From: Tupaia tana | Lineage: Eukaryota > Chordata > Mammalia > Scandentia > Tupaiidae | Assembly: GCA_026018925.1 (NCBI GenBank) | Contig: JAKSZU010000007.1 | Span: 95,466,001-95,530,000, forward strand | DNA: 64,000 nucleotides | Reading direction: 5' to 3' | Shown here: positions 21,700 through 32,353 of the stretch, in pieces | How the letters are laid out: each line of letters begins with the position of its first letter | Position numbering within the stretch: position 1 is the stretch's first letter | The notes under the pieces: model-generated | The model's database searches: none | What the model saw: only the letters and a program-made list of their open reading frames with translations | Told to the model about the DNA's origin: nothing | Program-made: the position numbers and the translations under genes

Positions 21700-22150
21700 A
21701 AGACAACTTCCACCCTCGGCTCCAGAATTCAACCACTCAAGTGTCTAAATAGACGTCTTCAATCTGACATGACCAAAAACACACGGTAACTTCCCTCCGG
21801 GGTATCTTCCTCTGCACCGCCCTCTCTAATCGCCTCAGCACACAGGGAAGCCTTCCTTGCCCCTCTACCTGGCGCTCCAGGAGCAACACATCCATAAGTT
21901 AATTTGCTCAGTTTTTTACGTCTATTTCAGGCTTGGCTTGGTCTCACCACCGTCACTGTGCAACCTCTAATGGACACAGCCCGTAGGAGTGATCTTAGGC
22001 CCCAGCTGCCTCCTTCCTCTCGCTTGGCACCCCGCCTGCACCAGGTCACCCTCCACTCTGGACTTGATGACAACCCCTCCTGGGGCACGTGACTGGCTTC
22101 CTGAAAGGCCGTGAGTGGCCAGGCGACTTGGTCCGGAACTGCGTAGTTGG
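21700..22150 (+). mobile_element. Decayed L2 LINE 3' fragment
   Basis: Loosely follows L2: AAGTGTCTAAATAGACG, TTCAATCTGACATGACCAAA, then an uncertain part with ACACAGCCCGTAGGAGTGAT. Called from memory. Confidence 0.45.
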
Positions 22151-22181
22151 CTTCCTGGAAGTGAATGCTGAAAAGTAGGGA

Positions 22182-22462
22182 ATAGGAGGGACCAGCAGTT
22201 AGTGTAATGGCTATGTCGCTGAACTCACTTTTAGCCGACCGTGGTTCGAGTCCCGGACCCAGTGACTTAAACTCACGCCGGGCGCGTGTGCATGTGTGCC
22301 CAAGATCCTGAGAGGAGAATGAAGGAGAAGGGATTGCGGCATGGCCATCCCCCCTGGGGGGTGATTTCTCGCTTTCCATCTCTCTGTCTCTGTTTCTGGT
22401 GAGCGCATGCGCCCTATAGCAAAAACCTCTCAAAAAAAAAAAAAATAAATAAATAAATAAAT
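22182..22462 (+). mobile_element. SINE-L, TSD
   Basis: TSD AAAAGTAGGGA at 22171-22181 and 22463-22473. Ends in poly(A) then (AAAT)n. Confidence 0.93.
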
Positions 22463-22707
22463 AAAAGTAGGGAGGAGGAGTTGGGAGGGCAGAAACTGGG
22501 CTGCAGTTGGTGCCTTCTGTGTCCCCCAAGATAGCCAAGTTCTGTCCTCTCAGCCCTTCTGAGGACACGCCAGCTGCTCACTGCCACAGCTGCCTGTGGT
22601 CTGCCAGGCAAGTAGCTGCATCCATGCCCCCATGGCTGTCACTTTTTATCTTCCTTCCCTCCTCCCTCACCACCCGGCTAGCTTCTCCCAAGTCAAGCAG
22701 CAGCATT

Positions 22708-22912
22708 GTTAGTTTGCTGTAGGGCACACACAGGGCAGAGCCAGGAAGAGAGGTCGCCCCCGGGGGATGGCCACACTCAAACTCTTCTCCATTCTCGGGA
22801 TTTGGGGCACGCACACATGTCTGGATGTTTTTCAAGTCACTGGGTCCATACTCGCACCTCGATGTCAGCCACGTGGGATCCAGGGCCTTAACTTCCACGC
22901 CACCTGCTGGAC
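22708..22912 (-). mobile_element. SINE-M
   Basis: TTAGTTTGCTGTAGGGCACA, CGCCCCCGGGGGATGGCCAC, TTTTTCAAGTCACTGGGTCC. Confidence 0.85.
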
Positions 22913-22919
22913 CGAGTAG

Positions 22920-23183
22920 CATTTTTTTTTTCTTTTTTTTTGGAGAGGTTTTCGTTACAGGGCGTGTGCGTTCGCCAGAAAGACAGAGAGATAGAAAGCG
23001 AGAAATCACCCCCCAGAGGGGATGGCCACGCCGCAATCCCTTCTCCTCCATTCTTCTCTTGGGATCTTGGGCACACACGCACACGCACCCGGCGTGAGTT
23101 TAAGCCACCAGGTCCAGAACTTGAACCGCGGTCGACCACATGGGAGTCCAGCGACATAGCCATTACGCCAACTGCTGGTCCCG
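22920..23183 (-). mobile_element. SINE-L
   Basis: Full copy: GAGAGGTTTTCGTTACAGGG to CCAACTGCTGGTCCC. It abuts another minus SINE-L. Confidence 0.93.
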
Positions 23184-23450
23184 CATTTTTTTTTTTTTGA
23201 GATGTTTGCTATATAGGATGCATGTGCTCACCAGCGAGAGACAGAGAGACAGAAAGCGAGAGATCACCCCCCAGGGGAGATGGCCACACTGCAATACCTT
23301 TTTTATTCTCCTCTTGGGATCCTCTATTTTTCTCTTGGGTGCACACTCATACGAGCCCAGCGTGAGGTTTAAACCACAGGTTCAGGACTTGAACCGCAGT
23401 TGATTATGTGCGAGTCTAGTGTGTAACCATTATGCCGTCTGCTGGTCCCA
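23184..23450 (-). mobile_element. SINE-L
   Basis: GATGTTTGCTATATAGGATG ... GTCTGCTGGTCCC. The body carries a small duplication of TTCTCTTGGG. Confidence 0.9.
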
Positions 23451-23477
23451 AGTTGCTTTTTTTTTAAGAGTTGTTTT

Positions 23478-23735
23478 ATTGGGACCAGCAGTTGGCGTAA
23501 TAGCTATGTCACTGGACTCTGGACTCCCATGTAGTTAACTGATTCAAGTCCCAGACCGGCGGCTTAAACTCAGGCAGGGCGTGTGTGCATGCGTGCCCAA
23601 GATCCTGAGGAGAATGGAGGAGAAGGGGTTGTGGCGTGGCCATCCCTTCTGGGGGGTGATTTCTCGCTTTCTGTCTCTCTGTCTCTTTCTGGCAAGCACA
23701 CGTGCGCTATAGCAAAAACCTCTAAAAAACAGAAT
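23478..23735 (+). mobile_element. SINE-L
   Basis: GGGACCAGCAGTTGGCGTAA to GCTATAGCAAAAACCTCT. GGACTCTGGACTCC is a short tandem duplication in the head. Confidence 0.92.
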
Positions 23736-23736
23736 T

Positions 23737-23905
23737 GTTTTATTTATTCTTACTATTTTTAATCTGCTATAGGGCATATGCATTTACCAGAGAGAGACAC
23801 ACAAGAGAGGGAAAGCGACAAAGCAAGCTGCCAGGTCCAGGATTTGAACCGCAGTCTGCCATGTGGGAGTCCACTGCCCTAACCATCACACCACCTCCTG
23901 GCCCC
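23737..23905 (-). mobile_element. Mosaic SINE: short body with long-type tail
   Basis: Has CTGCTATAGGGCATATGCAT at the tail, as in the long families, but goes straight from the purine tract to AGCAAGCTGCCAGGTCC as in SINE-S. Confidence 0.8.
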
Positions 23906-23945
23906 ATAGCAGCATTTTAATCCTTTACTCAGCTGCCTATTTTCT

Positions 23946-24204
23946 TTTTTTTTATTGAGAGGTTTTTGCTATAGGGCGCGGGCACTCGCCAGACAGACAG
24001 AGAGACAGAGAGACAGAAAGCGAGAAATCACGCCCCAGGGGGTACATCCACGCGGCAATCCCTTCTCCTCCATTCTCCTCTCGGGATCCTGGGCACGCAC
24101 GCACACGTGCCTGGCGTGAGTTTAAGCCACCAGGTCTGGGACGCAAACCATGGTCGACTACGTGGGAGTCCAGCGACATAGCCATTACGCTAACTGCTGG
24201 TCCC
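23946..24204 (-). mobile_element. SINE-L, 15-bp TSD
   Basis: TSD AGCTGCCTATTTTCT (23931-23945) and AGCTGCCTACTTTCT (24205-24219). The tail adjoins the left TSD as poly(T). Confidence 0.95.
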
Positions 24205-24438
24205 AGCTGCCTACTTTCTTGAGGACCACCCAGCTTGTAAGATCCGACCCCAGTGCAGTCACTGCTAACTCGAGGACCAGTGCCTCGGCTCCTCTGTGAG
24301 CGTGTTAGCACGCAGCACGGGTCTTGGGTCCTGCCCTTCCCATGGAGGTGGGACCGGGAGGCTGATTTCAGAAGTGGTTCAGGTGATTCTTGTGCCTGCT
24401 GAAGATTTTCTTAAGGGAAAAAAACCTTTCCAGAGGCT

Positions 24439-24605
24439 GGGGACCAGCAGGTGGCGTGGCGGTTAAGGCGCTGGAGATGCCCACGTGACAGACCACAGTT
24501 CAAGTCCCGGACCTGGTGACTTGCTTTCTCTCTCTCTCCCTCCCTTTCTCTTTCTAGTCAAATTAAAATAAATAAATGAAGAAAATTAAATAATAATAAA
24601 AAAGT
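24439..24605 (+). mobile_element. SINE-S
   Basis: GGGGACCAGCAGGTGGCGTG, CTAGTCAAATTAAAATAAAT. Confidence 0.9.
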
Positions 24606-25079
24606 TTCCAGAGGAGAAAGACTTCCTGCCTTCCTCATTCTCACTCCCTCTGCCCCACTGCTTCCTGCTTGAGGTGTGTGTGAGGATGTGAAGCTTGGAG
24701 CTGCCGCAATCGCCTTGTGACCATGAGGCCAAATGCCAGTGAGGATGAACCTGGGATAGCCCTGAGCTGCCACACCAGAGCTACTAACTTCCAGATACTT
24801 CTGTGGGAGGTGAAACGCTTGCCCTCACAGCTGAACGCAGTCCTGGCTCAGTGGGCGTTCCATCTCCCCCTCACGCCCACCTGAGGAAGTGGGAACGAGG
24901 TCTCCATTTTCAGGTAAAGAAGCTGGTGCTGGAGTGGGTAGCGGCCTTACAAGGGTCACATGTGCAGTAGTGGCATGGTCGGAGTTCAGACCCACCTGAC
25001 TCCAGAGCCCACTCCACAAACGGGACTGTTTACGGATGGGCCCAGGTGGTAAGAATGCAGAGCCTGGACTGGGAGTCCT
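24606..25079. other. Non-SINE stretch with a MIR
   Basis: A minus MIR lies at about 24890-25012 (GTCTCCATTTTCAGGTAAAG; CCTGACTCCAGAGCCCACTC). The rest is unassigned and shows no gene. Confidence 0.6.
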
Positions 25080-25243
25080 GTTGTTTTTCTCCCCCAGTGG
25101 GCACGGCCACTACAGTCTTTCCCTCCATTCCTCCATCTCATCGGACCTGGGGCACGTATGTACACACACGAGCACCCTGGCCGGGATCCTAACCAGCGTG
25201 GGATCTGGCTCTACACAGTTACCCTGTCTGCAGCTGGCTGGCC
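25080..25243 (-). mobile_element. SINE-M relic
   Basis: CCCCCAGTGGGCACGGCCAC ... GGGGCACGTATGTACACACA ... CTGCAGCTGGCTGGCCC. Confidence 0.55.
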
Positions 25244-25449
25244 CGGGACCGGGAGTGCGAGGCGTTAGTGACCACAACCAGAACATCCGCCTTCATTTCT
25301 ACAGGAACCCAGGTGGTGGAGAATGTCTCGGTTGCTCAGAAGCCGGGTTAGTCTCCAGGCTTGGAGGTAGATCTGAATAGGAGGGGCTGTTGTGGAAGTG
25401 CCCTCTTAGAGCTCTGCGTCAGTCTCCTGAAAGGTGATGGCTTTGCTTT

Positions 25450-25686
25450 GCTTCTTCTTTTTTAGTTTGCTATAGGGTGTGTGTACTTGCTGCAGAGAGA
25501 CACAGAGAGATATCAACCCCCAGGGGGATGGCCACACTGCAATCTCTTCTCTCTGTTCTCTTGGCATTTGGGGCATGCACATACACAGGCCAGGCATGAA
25601 TTTTCAAGCCACTGGTGCAGGACTTGAACTGTGCAGATAGCCATGTGGGATCCAGCACCTTAACCTGCATGGCATCTGCTGGCCCC
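25450..25686 (-). mobile_element. SINE-M
   Basis: TTAGTTTGCTATAGGGTGTG, CAACCCCCAGGGGGATGGCC, GGACTTGAACTGTGCAGATA. Confidence 0.88.
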
Positions 25687-25689
25687 GAA

Positions 25690-25745
25690 ATTTTTTTTCA
25701 AAGAATTATTTATTTATTCATCTATTTTAATTTGACCAGAGACAG

Positions 25746-25791
<46 letters not shown>

Positions 25792-25908
25792 AGAGAGAAA
25801 GAGAGAGAGAGGAAGCAAGAAAGCAAGCCACCAGATTCAGGACTTGAACCATGGTCAGCCATGTGGAAGTGTCCGGTGCCTTAACCACCATGCCACCTGC
25901 TGGTCCCA
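25690..25908 (-). mobile_element. SINE-S with internal (CA)20
   Basis: AATTTGACCAGAG is followed by a CA repeat (25749-25788) that replaces part of the purine tract. The head ends CCACCTGCTGGTCCC. Confidence 0.9.
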
Positions 25909-26029
25909 AGATGATGGTTTTTAAAACTAGAAAGAGCTCCAGGAATTACTGCCACTCTCTCATGAAGAAATGGAAGAAAACAACTCTGCGACCCTACCAA
26001 GCCCTCGCTGAAAGTCCCGGCTCCCGAAT

Positions 26030-26200
26030 GCTCTGTCTCATCTAGTTCAGTAACTGCCTCAGAACGTCACTGTCCTCATCTTACAGATGGGTCGGCTGAG
26101 GCGTGACGAGAGTCATTAGTAACTTGCCCAGAGTCACATAGATGGTGACTACACCGACTGACCCTGGTCGGTCGCAGCCTGAAGCCACACCAGGAAGAAT
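26030..26200 (-). mobile_element. MIR
   Basis: TGTCCTCATCTTACAGATGG, AGTAACTTGCCCAGAGTCAC, TAGATGGTGACTACACC. Confidence 0.8.
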
Positions 26201-26351
26201 AGTGTTCTGAGTCCCCAGGAGCACACTCAGGCCGTGCTGACAGCGGGGCGAAGACTGGATGCACACTGTCCCGCGGGGCCTGCACTCGGTGGCCTGCAGG
26301 TTCCCCGGTGCCCCAGCACCAGCCTCTCCGCCCTGTCTACCACTGGACCTT

Positions 26352-26598
26352 CGGTGGTGGTGTTTTTTTGCCATAGGGTGTGTATGCTCACTGGAAAGAG
26401 AGAGAAACAGAGAGAGGGAAAGTGAGAAATCACCCCCAGGGAGGATGACCACACTACAACCCCTTCTCCATTCTCCTGGGATCTTGGGCATGTGTGCACA
26501 TGCACCCAGTGTGACTTCAAGCCACCAGGTCTCGGACTCGAACAGCACCGTCGGCCACCTGGGATCCAGTGCCTTAACCTCCACACCATCTGCCTGTC
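26352..26598 (-). mobile_element. SINE-M
   Basis: TTTTTTGCCATAGGGTGTGT, ATCACCCCCAGGGAGGATGA, TTCAAGCCACCAGGTCTCGG. Confidence 0.88.
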
Positions 26599-26685
26599 CC
26601 CGCCCCCACTGGACTTTTGGAAGGGTTGCTGCCAGGACGGGTTTCCAAGTAATCTTGTCTTCCAGTTCAAGAATTCTGGTCCTTG

Positions 26686-26864
26686 GGGCCAGCAGGTGGC
26701 GTGGTGGTTAAGGACGCTGGACTCCCACATGGCCAACCGTGGTTCGAGTCCCAGACCTGGCGGCTTGCTTTCTCACTTTCCCTCTCTCTCTCTCGCTCAC
26801 TTTGTCCTTCTCTGGTCAAATTAAAGTTAAATAAAATAATTCTTTTTAAAAAAAAAAAAAAAAA
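26686..26864 (+). mobile_element. SINE-S, 17-bp TSD
   Basis: TSD AAGAATTCTGGTCCTTG (26669-26685) and AAGAATACTGGTCCTTG (26865-26881), one mismatch. This shows the short family is a complete mobile unit of its own. Confidence 0.95.
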
Positions 26865-26939
26865 AAGAATACTGGTCCTTGAGATCCCAGATAAACAGAG
26901 ACCTTTGTCCTGCAACAATTCCTTCTCCAGGGCTGGAGG

Positions 26940-27110
26940 ATAAAGCCCAGTTCTTCAAATATTTATATCCGTACCAAGAGCACTTTGTGCTAAGCGTGTA
27001 ACATGCAGTATCGCATTTGACCCTCCCTATGATGTTTCACAGAAAAGAACGCTGAAGCCCCCAGGGCTAAGTGGTCTGCTCTCAGTAAGGGGCCAAACTG
27101 CAGCCTCTGT
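26940..27110 (-). mobile_element. MIR fragment
   Basis: TTTGTGCTAAGCGTGTAACA, GATGTTTCACAGAAAAGAAC, and a degraded end. The match is moderate. Confidence 0.5.
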
Positions 27111-27544
27111 GCCCGGGAAGGCAGTGGCTCCAGAGCTGGACATGGGCTTGCTGTGACTTCCACAGCGCTGGTGCTTCCTGGGGGCACCGCACCCCCCGCA
27201 CCGCCCACAACTGAGCCCAGACATACCCAAAGCTTTCAGCGGGCTATGAGCCAAACAAGGGCACTCCAGGCCCAGGGGCCGAGACCCCTCAGCCCAGCGG
27301 GCCAAAGCAGCCTTTTTGACTAGTTGGCCTGGGGCCAAGTGTCGGGCTCGGTGGAGGTCTGTGCTGCAGAGGCCAGCTCAGGCAAGTCCAGCAGCCATCC
27401 AAGGCCGAGGAGGGGCTGCAGGCCAGTGGCCAGTGACCTGCGTCTCCCTCCACTTTCCTACCTGCGGTGCTGTCTCCCTGCCCGCGGCCCTGTTCCCCGG
27501 GCGTGGGGTGGGGTGAACATATCTCTCCTCCTAAGCTTGAAAGT
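27111..27544. other. GC-rich unique stretch, no gene seen
   Basis: Open frames on both strands reflect GC content. No splice-flanked conserved exon is recognised. Confidence 0.5.
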
Positions 27545-27767
27545 ACTACCTGTTCACAGTGGAAGTGTTTCCTCTGGGAGAGAGGGAGAGCGCAGCCTCC
27601 ATGGGGCACGGTCACGCCGCAATCTCTCTCTCCTTTCTCCACCTTCTAGGATTCGGGGCACGCACATGCAGCTGGGGAGACTGCGGACTCCCCGGACCAG
27701 TGTCCAGACCACGGATGACCGAGTGAGCTCCAGCTTCCTTAACCACCAGGCACAAGGCCTGGCCCCA
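27545..27767 (-). mobile_element. SINE-M
   Basis: CCTCCATGGGGCACGGTCAC, GGATTCGGGGCACGCACATG, ending CACAAGGCCTGGCCCC. Confidence 0.75.
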
Positions 27768-28215
27768 GTATTCTGTCCCTTAGTTTTACTCTAAGGCATG
27801 TACAGTCGTCAGAGTGACACTCAGAAAGTGAGAAGCCCCCGGGGTGGCCGTGCCGTAAGCTCTCTCCATCCTCCAGAGATTTTGGCCATGCGTGCACACG
27901 TCACGCATGTTTTCCTTTGCTTGTTTTCTTTTTTTCTTTTTTAAGAATTAGTTCACTAATCATATTTATTTTTAAAGGAATTTTAATTTAATTTTATTTA
28001 TTATTTATTTATGTTTAATTCACCAGAGAAAGAGAGAGAGGGAAAGTGAGAAAGCAAGGTCCAGGACTGAGCTGCGGTCGACCACATGGGAGGCCAGTGC
28101 CTTAGCCACCACGCCACCTGCTGGCCCCCAGCATGTTTTTCAAGCACCTGGGTTCAGGACTTGAACCAGTCATGTGGGGTCTAGTCCTCTTAACCTCCAT
28201 GCAACTGGCTGCCCA
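27768..28215 (-). mobile_element. SINE-M split by a nested SINE-S
   Basis: The tail part is 27768-27935 (AGTGAGAAGCCCCCGGGG). The head part is 28129-28215 (AGCATGTTTTTCAAGCACC). The short copy between them is listed separately. Confidence 0.8.
27940..28128 (-). mobile_element. SINE-S nested in SINE-M
   Basis: A long AT tail, ATTCACCAGAGAAAGAGAGA, and the head CCACGCCACCTGCTGGCCCC. Confidence 0.88.
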
Positions 28216-28261
28216 CTACCCAATTTTTTTATTTTATTTTTTTAGTTAAAAAGTCATGGGC

Positions 28262-28528
28262 TGGGACCAGCAGTTGGTGTAATGGCTATGTCACTGAACT
28301 CCCATGTAGCCGACCTCTGTTCGAGTCTTGGACCTGGTGGCTTAAACTCACGCTGGGTGCGTGTGCGTGCCTGCCCAAGATCCCGAGAGGAGAATGGAGG
28401 AGAAGGGATTGGAGCGTGGCCATCCCCCCTGGGGGGGTGATTTCTCGCTTTCTGTCTCTCTGTCTCCCTCTGACTCTCTGGTGAGCACGTGCACCCTATA
28501 GCAAAACAAAACAAAACAAAACAAAAAA
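28262..28528 (+). mobile_element. SINE-L
   Basis: GGGACCAGCAGTTGGTGTAA, hairpin CCCCCCTGGGGGGG, and a tail that has become (AAAAC)n. Confidence 0.93.
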
Positions 28529-28547
28529 CTCTTAAAAAGAAAAAGTT

Positions 28548-28818
28548 ATAGGGCCAACAGACAGCATGGTGTTTGGGGTGTTGCGTTCCACGTGGCCAGC
28601 TTAGTAGTTCGAGCGTCCAACCCAGGAGCTCTTGTGAAACTCACCAGGCACTTGTTTATGTATGGCCAAAATCCCAGGAAGGGAATGGAGAAGGGATCTG
28701 GGCATGGCAGCCCTCCCGGGGAGTGGTTTCTCACGCCCCACCCCGCCCACCTCTCCCCTCTGTCTGTTGCTCTCTGGCTAGCACATGTGTGCTCTATAGC
28801 AACAACAACAACAACAAA
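28548..28818 (+). mobile_element. SINE-M with (AAC)n tail
   Basis: GGGCCAACAGACAGCATGGT to GTGCTCTATAGCAACAACAA. Confidence 0.85.
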
Positions 28819-28847
28819 AATTAATTTTGTTTAAAAATTAAAAATTG

Positions 28848-29068
28848 CATCAGCTCCATGGTCTTGTGGTTAAGCAGCTAGATCCCAGAGCCCCAACCAC
28901 AGTTCAATCCCAGCCCCAGCGGTTTGAGATATATGCTAAGTACACGTACATGCGTGCCCCCGGTACGGACAGGGTGGGGAAATGGGGAAGGGACTGCAGT
29001 TGACCGCACCTTCCTCCTCCCTCGGCCTGTGTCTGCCTCTCTCTGTGAGTACGTGTGCCCTCTGGCAA
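28848..29068 (+). mobile_element. SINE-M, diverged
   Basis: CATCAGCTCCATGGTCTTGT, AGTTCAATCCCAGCCCCAGC, CGTGTGCCCTCTGGCAAA. Confidence 0.7.
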
Positions 29069-29300
29069 AGGGGCCACCAGCGAGTGCGCGGCTACGGTGC
29101 TGGGTTCCCACATGGCCTGCTGTGGTTCGAGTCCCAGACCTAACGGCGTAAGACAGGCCGAGCACGTGGCCATTCGTGCCCGGGATCCCCAGAGGAGAAT
29201 GGAGACGGTTGGCTTGAAGCCATCTCCCCAGGAAGCGATGCCTCATCCCCCTGTCTCTCTGCGGCAAGCACACATGCCCTACAGAGCACACACACAAAAG
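29069..29300 (+). mobile_element. SINE-M, diverged
   Basis: Joined to the previous copy: GGGGCCACCAGCGAGTGCGC, GGTTCGAGTCCCAGACC, CACATGCCCTACAGAGCACA. Confidence 0.75.
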
Positions 29301-29332
29301 TAAAATTAAATTAAAAATTAAAAAATTAGGGG

Positions 29333-29510
29333 ACCGGGGCTGGCAGATGGCATCATGGTTAAGGGCACTGGACTCCCACCTGGCTAACAGCAGTTCAAGT
29401 CCCTCACCTGGTGCCTTGCTTTCTCACTCCCCTCCCCCCGACTCTGTCCCTCTCTGGTCAAATTAAAATAAATAAATAAAGTTAAATAAAATAATTCTTT
29501 AAAAAATAAA
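29333..29510 (+). mobile_element. SINE-S
   Basis: GGGGCTGGCAGATGGCATCA, CTGGTCAAATTAAAATAAAT. Confidence 0.9.
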
Positions 29511-29513
29511 GTT

Positions 29514-29678
29514 AGGGGATCAGCAGGTGGTGTGGTGATTAAGGCACTGGACATTCCCACATGGCCGACTGTAGTTTGAGTCTTGGACCTGGTGGCTTGC
29601 TTTCTCACTTTCCCTCTCTCACTCTGTGTGTGTATGTCTCTGGTCAAATTAAAATAAATGATGAATAAATACAATAAC
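29514..29678 (+). mobile_element. SINE-S
   Basis: GGGGATCAGCAGGTGGTGTG, CTGGTCAAATTAAAATAAAT. Confidence 0.9.
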
Positions 29679-29679
29679 T

Positions 29680-29935
29680 TTTTTAGAAGTTTTTGCTATA
29701 GGGCGCGTGTGCTCACCAGATAGACAGAGAGAGACAGAGAGACAGAAAGCGAGAAATCACCCCCCAGGGGGGATGGCCACGCCGCAATCCCTTCTCCTCC
29801 ATTCTCCTCTCGGGATCTTGGGCACGCACGCACACGCGCCCAGCGTGAGTTTTAAGCCACCGGGTCTGGGATGCGAACCGCGGTCGACTACGTGGGAGTC
29901 CAGCGACATAGCCATTACGCCAACTGCTGGTTCCT
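29680..29935 (-). mobile_element. SINE-L
   Basis: TTTTGCTATAGGGCGCGTGT ... CACCCCCCAGGGGGGATGG ... GCCAACTGCTGGTTCC. Little diverged. Confidence 0.94.
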
Positions 29936-29944
29936 ATAAAATAA

Positions 29945-30055
29945 TTTTTAAAAAATTAAAGTCGATTCCTCAGTAGCATAAACCACATTTCAAGGGCTCA
30001 GTACCACCCATGACTAGTGGCTACCAAATCGGGACAGCACAAATGTCAAGTGCCC
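29945..30055 (+). mobile_element. hAT-Charlie MITE fragment (MER58-like)
   Basis: Follows the consensus as I recall it: GATTCCTCAGTAGCATAAAC, CACATTTCAAGGGCTCAGTA, ACTAGTGGCTACCAAATCGG, GACAGCAC. Confidence 0.65.
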
Positions 30056-30471
30056 CGAGTGACGCTCACAATAAAGTCTGGCCGCGATGGTCACGGACGC
30101 GGCCACAGACGTTGCTGCAGGTGAAGTGGAACGAGAAGCCACCAAGCACTGCACGACACTTTGCTCTTGCAGAGGAGATCCCGGTCCCCAGGTAAGTGCC
30201 AGTGTCACGTATGCCCCCCAGCGTGAGCAGAGCCGCTTCACACTGATGCTGCGGACAGCGGGCGGGGGTCCCCCAGTGTCTGACAGGAGCTGGGCACAAG
30301 TCCGGGTGAAGGAGAGAAGAGAATTTGGATTTCCTGAGTCAGGACCATGGTGAGGAAGAGAGCAAAGGACAGTAGACAGACGGGGCTGCAGCGCATGGGG
30401 AAGGCCGGGAGCACTTGGTGACAGGAGACGGCAGAGGCAATAAGGACGCCACTTAACGTTGTTTTGCTGTG
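30056..30471. other. Unique stretch, exon-like piece, function unknown
   Basis: An open frame from ATG 30087 runs through a consensus-like donor CCCCAG/GTAAGT at 30192. No upstream promoter, acceptor or similarity is recognised, so it is not called a gene. Confidence 0.35.
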
Positions 30472-30690
30472 GGGCCAGCAGGTGGTGTGGAGGCGAAGGC
30501 GGCTGGATCCCACATGGCCAACTGCATGGTTCCCGTCCTGGACCCGGTGCCGGGCACGTGTGCATGGGTCCCTAAAATCCTGAGAGGAGACTGGAAGAGA
30601 AGGGGTTGCAGTGTGGCCACCCCCCGGGGGTGATTTCTCCTTCCCACTTTGTCTCCTGCAAGTCTACACACCCTATAGTAAAGTGGGGGG
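30472..30690 (+). mobile_element. SINE-M
   Basis: GGGGCCAGCAGGTGGTGTGG, CACCCCCCGGGGGTG, ACACACCCTATAGTAAAG. Confidence 0.85.
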
Positions 30691-31112
30691 AAATTGTTTG
30701 CTCTACAATGTACAGCGCGTCTCAAGATTGCCCCCAACCCTCCACGAATTCTGCTCATCAATGTACGGTGTGTAGATTTAGGGCCGAGCTTCTCACCTGG
30801 GCAGAGGAGGGCGACTTCAGGGGAACAAACAGGGTCTGGGGCCAAGGAGACGGCGCACAGCCCTCAGACTCCACTTCCTTGGGACTCAGAAGCTGGGCGG
30901 TCACTTTGGCCTCCCCATGGTTTATGGCGATGGAGGTTTGAGCCAAGCCCAGTGTCTCAGCCAGGTCTCGGGAGGCGAAGGGGCCTCTGAACAGCAGATG
31001 TGCAGAGAAAGGCCTGGCTGGGTGGTGGCAGCTACTCAGAGTGGGTCTGGGGAGAAGGGGATTTGCCCTTTTGTCTCTATATGTCTGTACCACGTGAATT
31101 GTTTTGTTTGTA
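30691..31112. other. Unique stretch, no gene seen
   Basis: No repeat or exon is recognised. Moderately GC-rich. Confidence 0.5.
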
Positions 31113-31265
31113 TTTTTAAAGAATTATTTATTTGTTGTTATTATTATCATTATTATTATTAATTTGACCAGAGAAAGAGAACTTGAGAAAGCAAGGTCCA
31201 GGACTCGAACCGAGGGCGACCATGTGGGAGTCCAGCACCTTAACCACTGTACCACCTGCCGGCCC
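31113..31265 (-). mobile_element. SINE-S
   Basis: AAAGAATTATTTATTTG, TTAATTTGACCAGAGAAAGA, GACTCGAACCGAGGGCGACC. Confidence 0.88.
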
Positions 31266-31266
31266 G

Positions 31267-31600
31267 TTTTGTTTGTACTTTTAATTGCAAGAGGGTGCAT
31301 GTGCTCACCAGAGAAAAGACAGAGATGGACAGAGAAAGCACCCCCCAATGGGGTGTCATCACCACAGTCTTTCCCTACACCTTGGCACCATATTGGAATT
31401 TGGGGCATGCCCACACAGCCACCCAGTGTGTTTCTCAAGCTGCTGGGGCTGGGATTTAAACCACATGGCCACATAGGATCTGGCTCCCTTAAACACTGCT
31501 GCAGGGCCTGGGCAGAGTCGTGCTGCAATCCTTTTTTCCTCCATTTTTCCATCCCATCAGGATTTGGGGCATGTATGCACACACATGCCTAGGGTGATCT
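31267..31600 (-). mobile_element. SINE-M plus SINE-M fragment
   Basis: 31267-31510 is a complete copy (CACCCCCCAATGGGGTGTC, head end GGGCCTGGG). 31511-31600 is a body fragment (GGATTTGGGGCATGTATGCA). Confidence 0.75.
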
Positions 31601-31603
31601 TAC

Positions 31604-31778
31604 TTTCTTTCTCTCTTTTTTTTAGAACTTTTTGCAATCGGGCGTGTGATCTCACTGGAGAGACAGAGAGACAGAAAGTGAGAAATCACACCCAGGGTAG
31701 AGGGCATGTTTTTTCTTTTTTTTTTTTTTTTAAAAAAAAGTATTTAATTTAATTAATTAATTTAAATTTGACCAGAGA

Positions 31779-31819
<41 letters not shown>

Positions 31820-31982
31820 TAGAAAGCAAGCCACCGGGTCCAGGACGCGAACTGCAGTCGGCAGGGTGGGAGTTCAGAGCCCTTAACCACCGTGCCACCT
31901 GCCGGCCCCCAGACACGTTTTTCAAACTGGTCAGCCATATGGGAATCCAGTGCCTTAACCAGCACGCCACATGCTGGTACCA
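31604..31982 (-). mobile_element. Long SINE split by nested SINE-S
   Basis: The tail part 31604-31711 (TTTTTGCAATCGGGCGTGTG) and head part 31912-31982 (GTTTTTCAAACTGGTCAGCC) flank the short copy at 31712-31911. Confidence 0.75.
31712..31911 (-). mobile_element. SINE-S with (AG)n, nested
   Basis: The AATTTGACCAGAG tail is followed by a pure AG repeat (31786-31814) in the purine tract. Confidence 0.9.
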
Positions 31983-31989
31983 TCTCTTT

Positions 31990-32250
31990 CTTTCTTCTAT
32001 TTTTTTTTTTTTTTTTTGAGAAATTTTTTGCTATAGGGCAGGTGTGCTTGCTGTAGAGACGGAAATCACCCCACAGGGAGTATGGCCGCGCTGCAGTCCC
32101 TTCTTCAGTCTCCTCTTAGGACCTTGGGCAGCATGCACATGAGCCCAGAGTGTGTCAGGTGTCAAGTGTCAAGTCGCTGGGTTTGAGACTCAAACTACAA
32201 TCGACCACATGGGAGTCCAGTGACCCAACCACTATGCCTCCTGACCCTCT
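31990..32250 (-). mobile_element. SINE-L, diverged
   Basis: ATTTTTTGCTATAGGGCAGG ... AGTCCAGTGACCCAACC. The C/G hairpin is eroded (CACCCCACAGGGAGTATGG). Confidence 0.85.
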
Positions 32251-32261
32251 CCCCCCAAACG

Positions 32262-32353
32262 TGTTTTTCAAGCATCCAGGTCTGGGACTCGAATCGCGCA
32301 GTTGGCCACATGTGACCCAGCAGTGCCAGCCACCACAGAACCAGCTGGCCCTC
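32262..32353 (-). mobile_element. SINE-M head fragment
   Basis: CGTGTTTTTCAAGCATCCAG, GGGACTCGAATCGCGCAGTT, ACAGAACCAGCTGGCCCTC. Confidence 0.7.
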
